DNA of 64,000 nt from Pedobacter sp. (GCA_031119475.1 JAVHXV010000003.1:1-64000), one strand, 5' to 3'. Counted from the stretch's first letter, positions 34,788 to 44,683 are shown. The notes: generated from the letters alone by a model not told the origin. Translations and numbers: made by a program.

Positions 34788-35442
34788 CGATGGCATTCCT
34801 CAAAAATGCAACTAATGGATAGATCTTTTGGAAAGAACTTTTCAACTTATTAACGATTGTAGGTGTTAAAAATTCTGCGTCGTCCAATTTTTTCAGGGCT
34901 TCGAAGCTTTTGAGTTTGAGGTAGGCGATATTGGGATCGTCTGGATCATATCCCTTTGGTGCATTTTTTAAAGCATTCTCTGTGCCCAATTTAAATTCCT
35001 TGGCAAATTCCCTATCGGCTACAATGGCCAGAAAATCACCGATGTTGTAATCGATTTCCTGGCGGATAAGCTTAAGGTGCGGTGCTTCGGGCATCCAATA
35101 ACCTCCGGCAACAAAGCTATTGCCCGGCTGGATATTGATGTAATAGCCAGGCTCGTTTCCACCCTTGCTGCGTGCAGAAAACCAGATGCCAAAATTCTTT
35201 TTATAGGGATCTTTGTTCTTGCTGAAGCGAACATCGCGGTAAATCCGCAGCAATGATTTTTTAGGATCGGTATCGCCAGCAATCAAAGGGTCTATTTCGG
35301 CTACCGCCTTGATCAACTGCCCTACCAACTCCAATACTTCGGCCCTGGCGGCTTCATATTGGCCCTTATGCTCGGCAAACCATTCTCGGTTGTTATTTTG
35401 GGCCAAATCGCCGATAAATTGGAATGTACTTTTACTTAACAT
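34780..35442 (-). CDS. DUF2461 family protein
   Basis: A 220-residue protein matching the DUF2461 family: the N-terminal FIGDLAQNNNREWFAEHKGQYE, then RIYRDVRFSKNKDPYKKNFG and GYYINIQPGNSFVAGGYWMPE are typical. Function unknown; cytosolic. Full length for the family. It is flanked on both sides by repeat arrays. Confidence 0.9.
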   Translation of the reverse strand: MLSKSTFQFIGDLAQNNNREWFAEHKGQYEAARAEVLELVGQLIKAVAEIDPLIAGDTDPKKSLLRIYRDVRFSKNKDPYKKNFGIWFSARSKGGNEPGYYINIQPGNSFVAGGYWMPEAPHLKLIRQEIDYNIGDFLAIVADREFAKEFKLGTENALKNAPKGYDPDDPNIAYLKLKSFEALKKLDDAEFLTPTIVNKLKSSFQKIYPLVAFLRNAIDG

Positions 35443-35450
35443 TTGGGAAT

Positions 35451-35535
35451 GGTTAACTGGTTAATTGGTTAACTGCTTAACTGCCTAACTGGTTAATTGG
35501 TTAATTGGTTAACTGATAACTGTAAACTGGTAACT
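35451..35535. repeat. octad-to-heptad array GGTTAAYT then GNNAACT
   Basis: Eight in-phase octads (GGTTAACT, GGTTAATT, GCTTAACT, GCCTAACT) followed by three heptads (GATAACT, GTAAACT, GGTAACT). The switch from period 8 to period 7 in the plus direction is also seen at 51826-51940. Confidence 0.88.
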
Positions 35536-35553
35536 GTTATTGCAATGTTTCCA

Positions 35554-35796
35554 TCAAATCATATGAGCCTTTTTGCGGTAATTGAGGTACCACAGGATTC
35601 CAATTCCGCTGGCCAGTAAATACGGGATGGCCAACAGGTAAATGATGCCCGAGTTAAGGCCTTTCCCTTGTGTATTTCCATTTTTGGTGCCCTGTTCTGC
35701 ACTGATGGTGCACATTGAACATTGGGCCTTTACCTCAGGAGCAAAGGCGACCGTGGCCAAAAGCAACATTGCCATTAAAATGATCCGTTTGAACAT
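35554..35796 (-). CDS. small CxxC membrane protein
   Basis: An 80-residue protein with a signal peptide (MFKRIILMAMLLLATVAFAPEVKAQ), a CSMC motif just after it, a Gly/Asn-rich stretch and one C-terminal transmembrane helix (GIIYLLAIPYLLASGIGILWYL). A recurring but uncharacterised small protein in Bacteroidota; the CxxC could bind a metal or take part in thiol chemistry, which is inference. It starts 4 bp after a TATCTTTG box. Confidence 0.75.
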   Translation of the reverse strand: MFKRIILMAMLLLATVAFAPEVKAQCSMCTISAEQGTKNGNTQGKGLNSGIIYLLAIPYLLASGIGILWYLNYRKKAHMI

Positions 35797-35800
35797 GATA

Positions 35801-35808
35801 CAAAGATA
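35801..35808 (-). promoter_or_regulatory. TATCTTTG -7 box 4 bp before the small CxxC gene
   Basis: The minus strand reads TATCTTTG, then four bases (TATC), then the ATG at 35796. Third case in this window of the box at exactly this distance. Confidence 0.55.
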
Positions 35809-35842
35809 GTGATTCTGAAAATCAGCTGTTTAAAAAATATGT

Positions 35843-35879
35843 CATAAAAAAAGCCCTATAAAATTAATTATAGGGCTTT
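35843..35879 (-). terminator. terminator of the SusCD locus
   Basis: Arms AAGCCCTATA and TATAGGGCTT with a short AT-rich loop; on the minus strand a run of seven T residues follows. It lies 17 bp beyond the DUF4302 stop codon and closes the sigma/FecR/SusCD locus. Confidence 0.88.
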
Positions 35880-35895
35880 CTCTTATCAGCGTCAA

Positions 35896-37212
35896 TTATT
35901 GCAGCAATGTTCCATAGAAGAATGATGCTGGATTATCCTGGCTCAAGAAGCCTCCCACTTTCGATCCTGATGGAGCGGCGGCAGAGATGTAGGCAATCTT
36001 AAACCTGTTATTCGCGAAATAATCCGTAAGTGCCGTTACGTAAGTCCTGATCGTTGCTGCATTACCTGCAGGCGTTGCGGCCAGGGTAAACTTCGCAATT
36101 CCGGTGGTGTTATCTAAATTCATGTTATAGATAAAATCGGCCAGGAAGAATGAAGTTGGCGAAGATGGATTCCGGTAACGGATCTGGAAGGTTACCGTAT
36201 TATTTGAGTTGAAAAGAATGGTAATGTATTCGATATACCGACCGGCATTCCCAAGTGTTCCCAAACTGGTGTTGGCCGCATTGTATTTGGCCAAGAAATC
36301 TGCAGAAAGGTCTCCCAGATCTGGCACATTTACACGCATAGAGGTCCATCTGGTAAAAATTTCAGTATGCAACAGCGGATTTACATCCAATGGCAGTGGT
36401 GCCGGTGAAATTTCGACCTTGATTTTGGTTGTTCCATTCATCAGATAGAAAAACTTTCCTGCAGCATCCCAATATACCTTATCGAACTTATACGTTCCGT
36501 AGGTGATGGTGTTCTTCAGCGTAAGTCCTTCCAGGTTGAAAGCAAAAGGAGAACTAGATTGGCCTGCAATGTTGATCGATTTACCTGATATGCTCAATGA
36601 GATCGGCACTTGCTTGCCATCTAGCATTACATACAAAATCTTACCATTCACGGCAGTAGCAGCATCGGTTAAAATGGTTTTCAGTCCACCTCCCAAAATG
36701 CCCGTGGCCTCTGGAGTTTTCAGTTTGACCATGTCCATTTTGTTGCCATAGAAGGTTCCTTCGAATTTCACGGTATCACCAGAAATCCCGGCAAACGCAA
36801 ATTCAAAATCCGACTGCAGACCTGTCGCATTGGTTCCACCACTGATCGATCCATCTGGATCGGCAATCAGGTGGATGTAATTGTACGTATCAAAGATCAA
36901 TGTTGGTCTTTGCAGGGCTTTTAGGCGATAGGTACTCGTTTGTGGTGTTGAAGCTGCTGTTGCATTGATATCGGCCATCATGACCACTTTGCTTTCTGCA
37001 TTAAACTTAAAGTAAAAAGAAAATCCTTTTCCTCCTTTAGGATAGATGGTTGCTTTCCAGCCATCCGCTGGTGCGATCAATAAAGCCTGATCTTTTGCCA
37101 GTTCGGCAGAAAGCCGCGTATCTGGATCATCAAAGATCGGATCTTCATCTTTTTTACAACCTGCAATAAATCCCATTACTGCAAGCGCGATAAGTAATAA
37201 TTTCTTTTTCAT
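35896..37212 (-). CDS. DUF4302 lipoprotein of the SusCD locus
   Basis: A 438-residue lipoprotein from the ATG at 37212 (MKKKLLLIALAVMGFIAGC, lipobox FIAGC). The N-terminal about 275 residues are beta-rich and match DUF4302 (LAKDQALLIAPADGWKATIYPKGGKGFSFYFKFN). The C-terminal about 135 residues (from LSADFLAKYNAANTSL) are clearly homologous to the end of the metallohydrolase encoded just upstream, finishing PASFFYG. It is probably a surface-exposed accessory protein of the SusC/SusD complex. Two extra ATGs precede the chosen start. Confidence 0.85.
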   Translation of the reverse strand: MKKKLLLIALAVMGFIAGCKKDEDPIFDDPDTRLSAELAKDQALLIAPADGWKATIYPKGGKGFSFYFKFNAESKVVMMADINATAASTPQTSTYRLKALQRPTLIFDTYNYIHLIADPDGSISGGTNATGLQSDFEFAFAGISGDTVKFEGTFYGNKMDMVKLKTPEATGILGGGLKTILTDAATAVNGKILYVMLDGKQVPISLSISGKSINIAGQSSSPFAFNLEGLTLKNTITYGTYKFDKVYWDAAGKFFYLMNGTTKIKVEISPAPLPLDVNPLLHTEIFTRWTSMRVNVPDLGDLSADFLAKYNAANTSLGTLGNAGRYIEYITILFNSNNTVTFQIRYRNPSSPTSFFLADFIYNMNLDNTTGIAKFTLAATPAGNAATIRTYVTALTDYFANNRFKIAYISAAAPSGSKVGGFLSQDNPASFFYGTLLQ

Positions 37213-37221
37213 ATGCATCAA

Positions 37222-38538
37222 TTAATTACCATAAACTCCGAAGAAGAAAGAGGTCGGATCGGCGGTTTTTGCCAGACCCATATACTCTATTTTACCATCG
37301 GCGCTATAGAAAAATTTATAGGTGAATTTATTAGTTGTCAAATAATTGGTGAGGCTGGTGATGCCAGGAGCGATGACAAGGCCGTTTGCGTCTGTTGCCG
37401 ACAAGGCCAAATTGATATTTCCGCTCGCATCTGTAGTAATGTTATAGGTAAAGTTGGCTACAAATGCAGCGCCTGCCGAATTGGTATAGTTTACACGTAA
37501 AATTACCTGTCCAGCAGCACTGTACACCAGGGCGATGTTGTTCAGTACCCTACCAGCTCCACCAACAGCAGCAAGCCCAGTTTTGGCCGCATTGTACTGA
37601 GTCATAAAGTCTGCAGAAAGCCCAGTTGTGCCATCAGGGTTGATGCTTACCATGGTATAAAGCTTACCAAAACCTAAATATGGCGATGGTGAGGTAGGTG
37701 CAGTGGCATCAAATGCCGCTTGTACCCTGTTCATCAAGGTATACATATCAATTCCCCAGGTCTGCTTCATGTAGGTCACCACGATGTTCTCCTTCGCACG
37801 GATTGCTGCAATGGCGGTGGCAGATGGATTAGACCGTACAATAAACTCATATCCAGTTTTACCCTCAGTTAGCATAATGGAAACCATTTCAGCAAAATCC
37901 TCTCCAGGGGCGGCCTGCGAATATTGGGTAATGAAACCATTCGCTGCGTAATTGGATACATTGTTCCAATCTGCCGTATAGCCCGCAGGGGTAATCAGCG
38001 GAAACTCCTTCGGATAAGTGATCGTCTGGTTTAAGATGTGCGTAAACTCATGGTGGATGGTCTTCAAAACCCTTTTCGACACCGACCGCTCTGTTTTTTC
38101 AAAGTTGTTTACATTAAAGAGGGTAACTTTGATCCCACCTTCAGCTTCTCCAAGTGTTACCGTACCACCAGAATTGTACTGTGGACTGCCAACCAGTACA
38201 TAGTTTTTTGGTGCATAGGTCTTGATGAAATTCTGCCCAACTTCTGCGGTATAAGGATCGATCCATGCCGATTTCACGATCTCCATCAAAGGCTGTACTT
38301 TTTCGATCTTGACCGGGGTCAATGTTTTACTGTTATCGTATTCTGTGCCATCCCATCTGTATTTTACACTGATGTTATAAGGCTGGGTGAAGTTGCTGAA
38401 TAGGAACTTGTCCAGGTCTGATTGCGGAAATACATCGCCCCCAAGCCCAACAATTTCACGGTTCAGGTTTTCGTCGGTCTTTTTACAGCTCGATGCGGCG
38501 ATGGCAGCAACAAGCATTAAAATATATATCTTTTTCAT
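37222..38538 (-). CDS. putative zinc metallohydrolase lipoprotein of the SusCD locus
   Basis: A 438-residue lipoprotein (MKKIYILMLVAAIAASSC, lipobox). It has the zinc motif HExxH at residues 163-167 (IHHEFTHILN) and acidic candidates for the third ligand at Glu213-Glu217 (PGEDFAEM). This matches the substrate import-associated zinc metallohydrolase lipoproteins found beside SusC/SusD pairs (Peptidase_Mx1-like). It probably cleaves a peptide or other substrate at the cell surface before uptake. Residues 305-438 are a separate domain shared with the DUF4302 neighbour. The gene sits between susD and the DUF4302 gene. Confidence 0.88.
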   Translation of the reverse strand: MKKIYILMLVAAIAASSCKKTDENLNREIVGLGGDVFPQSDLDKFLFSNFTQPYNISVKYRWDGTEYDNSKTLTPVKIEKVQPLMEIVKSAWIDPYTAEVGQNFIKTYAPKNYVLVGSPQYNSGGTVTLGEAEGGIKVTLFNVNNFEKTERSVSKRVLKTIHHEFTHILNQTITYPKEFPLITPAGYTADWNNVSNYAANGFITQYSQAAPGEDFAEMVSIMLTEGKTGYEFIVRSNPSATAIAAIRAKENIVVTYMKQTWGIDMYTLMNRVQAAFDATAPTSPSPYLGFGKLYTMVSINPDGTTGLSADFMTQYNAAKTGLAAVGGAGRVLNNIALVYSAAGQVILRVNYTNSAGAAFVANFTYNITTDASGNINLALSATDANGLVIAPGITSLTNYLTTNKFTYKFFYSADGKIEYMGLAKTADPTSFFFGVYGN

Positions 38539-38549
38539 CTTATATTAAA

Positions 38550-40004
38550 TTAACGTGGATTTAATGGCACACCAGACAAGGTAACCTCAGAAGGCAACTG
38601 CCATAATTTGCGCTTGTCGTTCGCCGCAAGGTCAAATGCAACGCCATTCTGGTCATAATGGGTAACTGGCAATTGGAGCCTTAAGATATCCATCCAACGC
38701 ATGCCTTCATGAATGAATTCCGCACGTTTGATATCCAACAAAGCCAAAATATAGGCCTGCTTTTTATCCGTTGTTACGGCAACATAGTAGTTCATGATCT
38801 TGGCGTCGGTCAAATTGTGCGTAGCAGGAACATAGCCGTTAACCCGCTGACTGATCAAGGTATTCAGGTCAGCCAAGGCTTCGGTATATTTTGCCTGGTT
38901 GATATATGCTTCTGCACGGTTCAACAAGACTTCTTCGGTCGTTAGCAAAGTCTGCATCACATAGCCCCTACCCGTAGTGGCATTGATGCTCGTGCGCACG
39001 AAATGCTCGTAATGCTTAGGCACAAAATAATAGGTAGACGAATTTGAATACTTTTGATAAGCAGAAAAACTGATCCCTAGCGGTGCAGTAATCGCATTCA
39101 ATCTATTTTGGCTCACCGAATAGATGGTCGTTTTATAGTTCCTGGCCAACCAAGAAGTTGTTTCTGCCAATAAAAGGTTGCCCTGGTTGGTGGCGCTCGA
39201 CATGTTCATGGCAATTTCGGTGGAGCCGCCAGTTGGTGCCGCAAATGCGAACCATGGCCTTACGTTTGCCGCGAAATTATTGGAGGGGAAGGCCAAGTTG
39301 GCATATTCGACCACTTTTGCATAATCTCTCCTGAACAACCAGTAACGTGCACCGAAAGCATAGGCTGCTTTTTTGGTAAAGTGATAGGCAGGAACAGCAT
39401 ATTTACTATCCTGGATCAATGGAATACCAGCTTCCAGGTCTGCCTTGATCATGTCGTACACATAAGCCACTGTTTTACGGTCGTAGTTTTTAAGCACCAC
39501 AGTTTCCGGCTCGGTGATATAAGGGATACCGGGATCTGATGCCGCCGTAGCCGGATCATAGGCTTTTGCATAAAAGGTAACCAACATAAAATGCGCATAG
39601 GCACGGGCTACCAATGCTTCCCCTTTTTGATGGGTATAGTTCTGTGGATCTTTGGCTTCGCCGATGGCTTCTAGTGCCTGATTAGCAGCAGCAATAGCAC
39701 CATACACATTGTTCCAATAGAATGTTGGCGTATCCTGTTCGGTACCCTGCACATCTTTCCAGAAATAGGCATCCCTGTTTTCAGGCTTGTCCAATCCAGT
39801 TAAGGCCACAAATGAAGGATTATCCGACATCGATTCGGCCAACATCACGTAATTGGCACGTGGATAGGCGGTAACCAACAGTTCGGCTACTTTTTCAGGC
39901 GAATTTAAAGTGCTTCGCTGATCTGGAGCCTGTTCCAGATATTTCTTACATCCTGTACTCAGCGATGCAACAGCGATAAATAAATATATACTAAACTTTT
40001 TCAT
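38550..40004 (-). CDS. SusD/RagB-family nutrient-binding lipoprotein
   Basis: A 484-residue lipoprotein (MKKFSIYLFIAVASLSTGC, lipobox). It has SusD family hallmarks: KYLEQAPDQRS at the start, NNVYGAIAAANQALEAIG, ALVARAYAHFMLVTFYAKAYD (TPR region) and LLDIKRAEFIHEGMRWMDILRL near the end. It forms the lid of the SusC transporter and captures substrate on the cell surface. It starts 11 bp after the susC stop. The substrate is unknown; the zinc hydrolase neighbour hints at peptide or protein-derived ligands. Confidence 0.95.
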   Translation of the reverse strand: MKKFSIYLFIAVASLSTGCKKYLEQAPDQRSTLNSPEKVAELLVTAYPRANYVMLAESMSDNPSFVALTGLDKPENRDAYFWKDVQGTEQDTPTFYWNNVYGAIAAANQALEAIGEAKDPQNYTHQKGEALVARAYAHFMLVTFYAKAYDPATAASDPGIPYITEPETVVLKNYDRKTVAYVYDMIKADLEAGIPLIQDSKYAVPAYHFTKKAAYAFGARYWLFRRDYAKVVEYANLAFPSNNFAANVRPWFAFAAPTGGSTEIAMNMSSATNQGNLLLAETTSWLARNYKTTIYSVSQNRLNAITAPLGISFSAYQKYSNSSTYYFVPKHYEHFVRTSINATTGRGYVMQTLLTTEEVLLNRAEAYINQAKYTEALADLNTLISQRVNGYVPATHNLTDAKIMNYYVAVTTDKKQAYILALLDIKRAEFIHEGMRWMDILRLQLPVTHYDQNGVAFDLAANDKRKLWQLPSEVTLSGVPLNPR

Positions 40005-40015
40005 ATCAATCTCTA

Positions 40016-43000
40016 TTAAATTCCAACTCTTAAGGTGAACGTCAATTGCTGTGGCGTAGGCAAGGCAACACCACCTGATCCAAAGAATTCTGGATCTTGG
40101 CCTTTTAATTTCTTATCTGCATAGATTAACCAAACGTTGTTTGCATTAAGCTTGAAAGATAACGAATTCAGGCCAATCGATTTCGTCATCTTCACCGGTA
40201 CATTGTACATGAGGGAAATCTGTTTCAAGCGAACAAAAGATCCATCGGCAACCCTTTCAGATGAATAGTTGTATGCCGTGTAAGGATAGCTTCCGCTCAA
40301 CGATTTTTTCAACAGGTAATCTGCAATAGATGGCGAATTGGTATAGTTCTCATCCAAAGGCAAGGTCCAGCGATCCAAGAACTCACGCGGCATCGCATCG
40401 GTATCATCATAATTGGCAGAATATACGTTGTTCAACCTGATCTTGTTGCCTGCCTGATAGGAAATGTGCGCCGTCAAAGAGAAGGCCTTGTAGGTAAAGG
40501 TATTGGTAAAACCTCCAGTATACGGTGGGTCTACCGGACCTTCATATTTGAGGTAATCGGTTACCGTACTCTGAACGTACACCGTGTTGCTCACCACACC
40601 ATCTTCGTTTACAAATGTCGGCACGCCCAGACCATTCAATTTTTTGAAATCGATTGAATACAGTCCCCTGAATGCGCCGCCTTCTTTAGATCCGCCCTCC
40701 GGAATAATAAGGTCATAGATCCTTGGTTTGCTTTTCAGGTTGGTGATCGTGTTTTTGTTGTAACCGAAATTAATGGTCGATCTCCAGCTGAAGTCAGTCG
40801 TCTTAACCGGCATTCCGCTCAATTGCACTTCGAAACCATGAGATTTCATATCGGCATAGTTGGCAGATTTGGTCGATTCGCCACCGATACCAGAGGTACG
40901 GATGCTGCCGATCAGGTCAAATCCACGGCGGTTATAATAATCGATCGAAGCGGTCAAGCGGTTTTGGAGCAATCCCATATCCAATCCAATATTGGCTTCA
41001 TATTGCTTTTCCCAAGTCAATTCCGAATTCTCTAATCCACTTAGCACAATTCTTGGCTCAGTTTCAGATAAACGCGGACGTAAGGTCGTGCTATTGGTCA
41101 ATACAATCGAAGAGTTGGTGGCACTACCCGTACTGGCCGTCAATCCATAGCCAGCACGCAATTTTAGCATGCTGATTTTTGGCATGTTCTTAATGAAATC
41201 TTCCTCATCGATGTTCCAGGCCGCACTCACCGTCCAAGTTGGCAACCATCTTGCTGTTGAGGTTGCGCCCATACGGTTACTGCCATCATACCTAAAGGTA
41301 CCGTTTACAATGTATTTCGAATTGTAGGAATAGCTGCCGTTTAGGAAAAATGCAGCATACCGATCATAGAACTGGTCCATTCCATAGTAGTTGTAGTTCC
41401 CTTCCAACAACATTTTAATGATCCGATAATCGGTAAATGGCGTTCCTCCTTTATCATATTGATAACCATACCCGTTGTTGTAGCTGTTCTGGCGGTTCGC
41501 AAATTTGATTTCCTGTCCAATAAATGCACTTAGCGCGTGCTTGCCAAAGTCTTTTTTCCAATCGATCTGGTTACGCACGTTAAAGTTCAAGAGGTAATCG
41601 TCGTTGCGGTTATAAAATCCGCCCTGTGGCAATACGCTCTCCTTGTCGATGATCTCCGGATGATCAGGATCATCATACAGGTAGATGTTCGCATTTCTCA
41701 AGGTCGAATTCGGCCCATAGCGATAGGCGGTTGCCATGTTCGAGTATTCCGTAATCTTGTGCTCGCGCGTAGTTTTTACATAGCGCATGGCACCTACAGA
41801 TTTGAACTCGAAGTTTGGAAGAAATTTATAGTTAAATTCTCCCTGCAATTTCATGTCCAACATATCCAGGTCGATGTAGTTGTTTTCCGACTCATTGATG
41901 ATGTTGAACGGCGCATAGTTCCTTGTAAAATATTCCAGGTTGCCATTGTCGTCGTATGCACGCATGGTACGGCTCGAGTTCAGGGCATAGCTGAACGGGT
42001 TCACATCAAAATCACGGGTGTAGACACCTTCTACCACGTTGCTCGTACGGCCCAAAGTTCCAGGAGCACGTTGTTGCCTAAATGCTCCGGTAGCCAAAAT
42101 ACCAGCAGAAATTTTTGGGGAGATGGTATAATTTCCCCTAAGGTTCATTGTATATCTCTTGGCCTGGTCGGCGATGGTCCAGCCGTTATCATTGTAGTAG
42201 CCCAAAGAAAAATAGTGCTGCGATTTTTCAGATCCCGATGAAATGCTCAACGAGTGTTCCTGTACAAAAGAATTGCGGAAAAGGATATCGAACCAGTCGG
42301 TATTGGCCTGGGCATACTTTTGTAGGAAGGCAGTCCTGCCCTCTGGGGTATTGACCACACCAAAGGCTCCAGAAGTAGCATCGTAGGTATTGATCTGTTG
42401 GTACAATTTGGCCCAAACACCACCATTCATTCCATTAACGATATTTGGCGATAATCCGCCCTTGCGATAAACCTCTGCATAAAGCGACATCTGGTCGGCA
42501 GAATTCATGATGTTGTAGCTATCGTAGGTTGGTTTGAGGAAAGTCGAATAGTTGCCACTATAGTTGATGGTGGTATTTCCGGCCTTACCTTTTTTGGTCG
42601 TGATCACCACTACGCCATTCATGGCACGTGCGCCATATAACGCAGTAGCGGATGCATCTTTAAGGATGTTGAAACTCTCAATATCATCAGCATTGATACC
42701 GGCCACAGAAGATCCGATCAAAGTAGTCGCATCCCCGCTCGACAACTGGTCGTTGGAAATGTTTACGATGTCTTCGAGCACCACACCATCAACCACCCAA
42801 AGTGGTTTGTTTTCGCCAGAAATGGAAGTCGCACCGCGTACCCTGATCTTAGGGGCGGTACCAAAAGTACCCGATACGTTCTGTACCGTTACACCGGCTA
42901 CTTTACCTTCCAGCATCCGGCTGATGTCGATTGCACCATCCTGTTTAACATCGGAGCCTTTGATGCTCGTTGCCGCACCTGTAAAAAGCTTTTTTTGGAT

Positions 43001-43621
43001 GTTCTGATAACCTGTAGATACAATGTTCACTTCTTTCAGCTGACTGGCATCTTCCTCCATCTCCACATCGATACGGGTCCTGTTGTTTACACTGGCTTCA
43101 ACTGTTTTATAGCCCAGGTACCTGAATACCAAAATGCCATCTTCTTTGGCAGAGATCTGGTATTCGCCCTGCTCGTTGGTAGAGACCACATTGGAAGCAC
43201 CTTTGACAAAGATACTCACGCCAGGAATGGCCTTTCCATCTTTTTTGTCCTTTACCGTACCCCTGACCACCACATCTTTGCGTGCCTGCTCTACAGGAGC
43301 GGCTACTTTTAAGATCACCTGGTTGCCCACCAACCTGTAATTGATGTTCTTCTGTTTAAGGGGCGCTAAAGATTCCTGTATGTTGCTCGGTTTTTCCGGC
43401 ACTTCAAGAATCATTGCTTTACTGATCTCATCTGCATCGTATACGAAGCTTACCTTATAAGCCTGTTCGATCTTCTTGAGATAATTTTCCAATCTTTCTG
43501 GCTTCCAATTGCCTTGCTGTGCATCGGCACTTGCAAGGGAAGTCCAAAAGATCGCACAAATAAGTAATGCCAACTGACATACGCTCATGATTGTGTTTCT
43601 TTTGTAGAGGTTTTTCTCCAT
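40016..43621 (-). CDS. SusC/RagA-family TonB-dependent transporter with STN signalling domain
   Basis: A 1201-residue outer-membrane receptor. In order: a signal peptide after a long N-terminus (ending ASADAQQ, about 35), an STN domain (about 40-110) that contacts the FecR anti-sigma factor, a carboxypeptidase-regulatory-like beta domain (about 122-195; GTVKDKKDGKAIPGVSIFVKG), the plug (about 215-345; IRVRGATSISGENKPLWVVDGV and DASATALYGARAMNGVVVITT) and the 22-strand barrel. The STN domain, with FecR and sigma just upstream, marks a transporter that also signals substrate arrival. Confidence 0.96.
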   Translation of the reverse strand: MEKNLYKRNTIMSVCQLALLICAIFWTSLASADAQQGNWKPERLENYLKKIEQAYKVSFVYDADEISKAMILEVPEKPSNIQESLAPLKQKNINYRLVGNQVILKVAAPVEQARKDVVVRGTVKDKKDGKAIPGVSIFVKGASNVVSTNEQGEYQISAKEDGILVFRYLGYKTVEASVNNRTRIDVEMEEDASQLKEVNIVSTGYQNIQKKLFTGAATSIKGSDVKQDGAIDISRMLEGKVAGVTVQNVSGTFGTAPKIRVRGATSISGENKPLWVVDGVVLEDIVNISNDQLSSGDATTLIGSSVAGINADDIESFNILKDASATALYGARAMNGVVVITTKKGKAGNTTINYSGNYSTFLKPTYDSYNIMNSADQMSLYAEVYRKGGLSPNIVNGMNGGVWAKLYQQINTYDATSGAFGVVNTPEGRTAFLQKYAQANTDWFDILFRNSFVQEHSLSISSGSEKSQHYFSLGYYNDNGWTIADQAKRYTMNLRGNYTISPKISAGILATGAFRQQRAPGTLGRTSNVVEGVYTRDFDVNPFSYALNSSRTMRAYDDNGNLEYFTRNYAPFNIINESENNYIDLDMLDMKLQGEFNYKFLPNFEFKSVGAMRYVKTTREHKITEYSNMATAYRYGPNSTLRNANIYLYDDPDHPEIIDKESVLPQGGFYNRNDDYLLNFNVRNQIDWKKDFGKHALSAFIGQEIKFANRQNSYNNGYGYQYDKGGTPFTDYRIIKMLLEGNYNYYGMDQFYDRYAAFFLNGSYSYNSKYIVNGTFRYDGSNRMGATSTARWLPTWTVSAAWNIDEEDFIKNMPKISMLKLRAGYGLTASTGSATNSSIVLTNSTTLRPRLSETEPRIVLSGLENSELTWEKQYEANIGLDMGLLQNRLTASIDYYNRRGFDLIGSIRTSGIGGESTKSANYADMKSHGFEVQLSGMPVKTTDFSWRSTINFGYNKNTITNLKSKPRIYDLIIPEGGSKEGGAFRGLYSIDFKKLNGLGVPTFVNEDGVVSNTVYVQSTVTDYLKYEGPVDPPYTGGFTNTFTYKAFSLTAHISYQAGNKIRLNNVYSANYDDTDAMPREFLDRWTLPLDENYTNSPSIADYLLKKSLSGSYPYTAYNYSSERVADGSFVRLKQISLMYNVPVKMTKSIGLNSLSFKLNANNVWLIYADKKLKGQDPEFFGSGGVALPTPQQLTFTLRVGI

Positions 43622-43638
43622 AGTGTTACATTTGTTTG

Positions 43639-44604
43639 TTAAGGTGTAATTAAGTTGATTTGGTTATTTTCTTTTTTGATTTTGATGTTATACGTTTCAT
43701 TTAAGATCATCAGTACTTCTTCCAGGCTCTGATTGGCAAAGCGGGCATTCAATTTTTTGGCCTTGTTGCTGTTTTTTTGAAGCTTAATGTCTACGCCATA
43801 ATAACTCGTCAGCTGTTTGCAGACTTCTTCCAATGGCGTATCTACAAAGGTCAGCTCCTTGGTGAGCCAAGAATCCAGGTTCTGCGAGGTCTTGCTCACG
43901 AGTTCACGCTTTTCGACATCATAGGTAAGTGCCTGGCCTGCGGTCAAAATAGATGTTGCACCATCTTTATAAGGGGTAAATACCACGCGGCCAGTCTTTA
44001 CGCCCAATTCTATGGCCTTATTCGATAACTTGATGTTGAAGGAAGTACCCAGGACCACTACATCAGACTGATGCAAAACCACTTTAAAAGGATGTGCAGG
44101 ATCTTTGGTAATCTTGAAAAACGCCTGCCCCTTGTCGAGCTGGATTTCCCGTTTCTCTGTCCCAAAATTTTCTGCGTATTGCAAGGTAGAATTCTCGGCA
44201 AGGATCACGACCGATCCATCATTGAGCTTTACGGAATCGATCTGGTTTTTTGCAGTCGTTTTGACGATCAAATTTGGTGGAGTGGTAGAGCGATAGAGCC
44301 AAAACCCGGCTACGAGCAATACCACAGCAGCTGCAACGCCCCTAAACCAAGTAATTATACCTGCTTTTGGCACGGATACCGGAGCCAATTTCGACTTTAG
44401 CTGTTGAACAGATTGGGCCACATTGGTTCTCTCCAATCTGCCCGCTTCGGCAGACTGCTGCCAAACCTCCTCGATTTCTAAAAAATAGGCTTCATTTTCA
44501 GGCGAAGCTGCACGAAAGGCCGTAACTTGTGATTGGAGATCGAGATCTGAAGGACTGTTAAGATAACGTGCAATCAGCTCTAGTGATTCGGTTTGAGGGC
44601 GCAT
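43639..44604 (-). CDS. FecR-family anti-sigma factor
   Basis: A 321-residue inner-membrane protein: N-terminal cytoplasmic helical part (1-82), one transmembrane helix (about 83-105, WFRGVAAAVVLLVAGFWLYR), a FecR domain (about 125-225; LNDGSVVILAENSTLQY, FKVVLHQSDVVVLGTSFNI) and a C-terminal STN-like half (ELTFVDTPLEEVCKQLTSYYGVDI). It should hold the upstream-encoded ECF sigma factor and release it when the SusC STN domain signals. SusC follows after 17 bp. Confidence 0.95.
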   Translation of the reverse strand: MRPQTESLELIARYLNSPSDLDLQSQVTAFRAASPENEAYFLEIEEVWQQSAEAGRLERTNVAQSVQQLKSKLAPVSVPKAGIITWFRGVAAAVVLLVAGFWLYRSTTPPNLIVKTTAKNQIDSVKLNDGSVVILAENSTLQYAENFGTEKREIQLDKGQAFFKITKDPAHPFKVVLHQSDVVVLGTSFNIKLSNKAIELGVKTGRVVFTPYKDGATSILTAGQALTYDVEKRELVSKTSQNLDSWLTKELTFVDTPLEEVCKQLTSYYGVDIKLQKNSNKAKKLNARFANQSLEEVLMILNETYNIKIKKENNQINLITP

Positions 44605-44683
44605 ATAAATTGGGTCGTTTATAGGCTAAGACAAACGGAAACAAAAAAACCCCTAGTATGTTTTAAAAAAATTTAATATTATT

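Noticed and set aside
41537..42241. 234-residue plus-strand frame opposite susC
   Set aside because: It is antisense to the SusC barrel and has no recognisable features.
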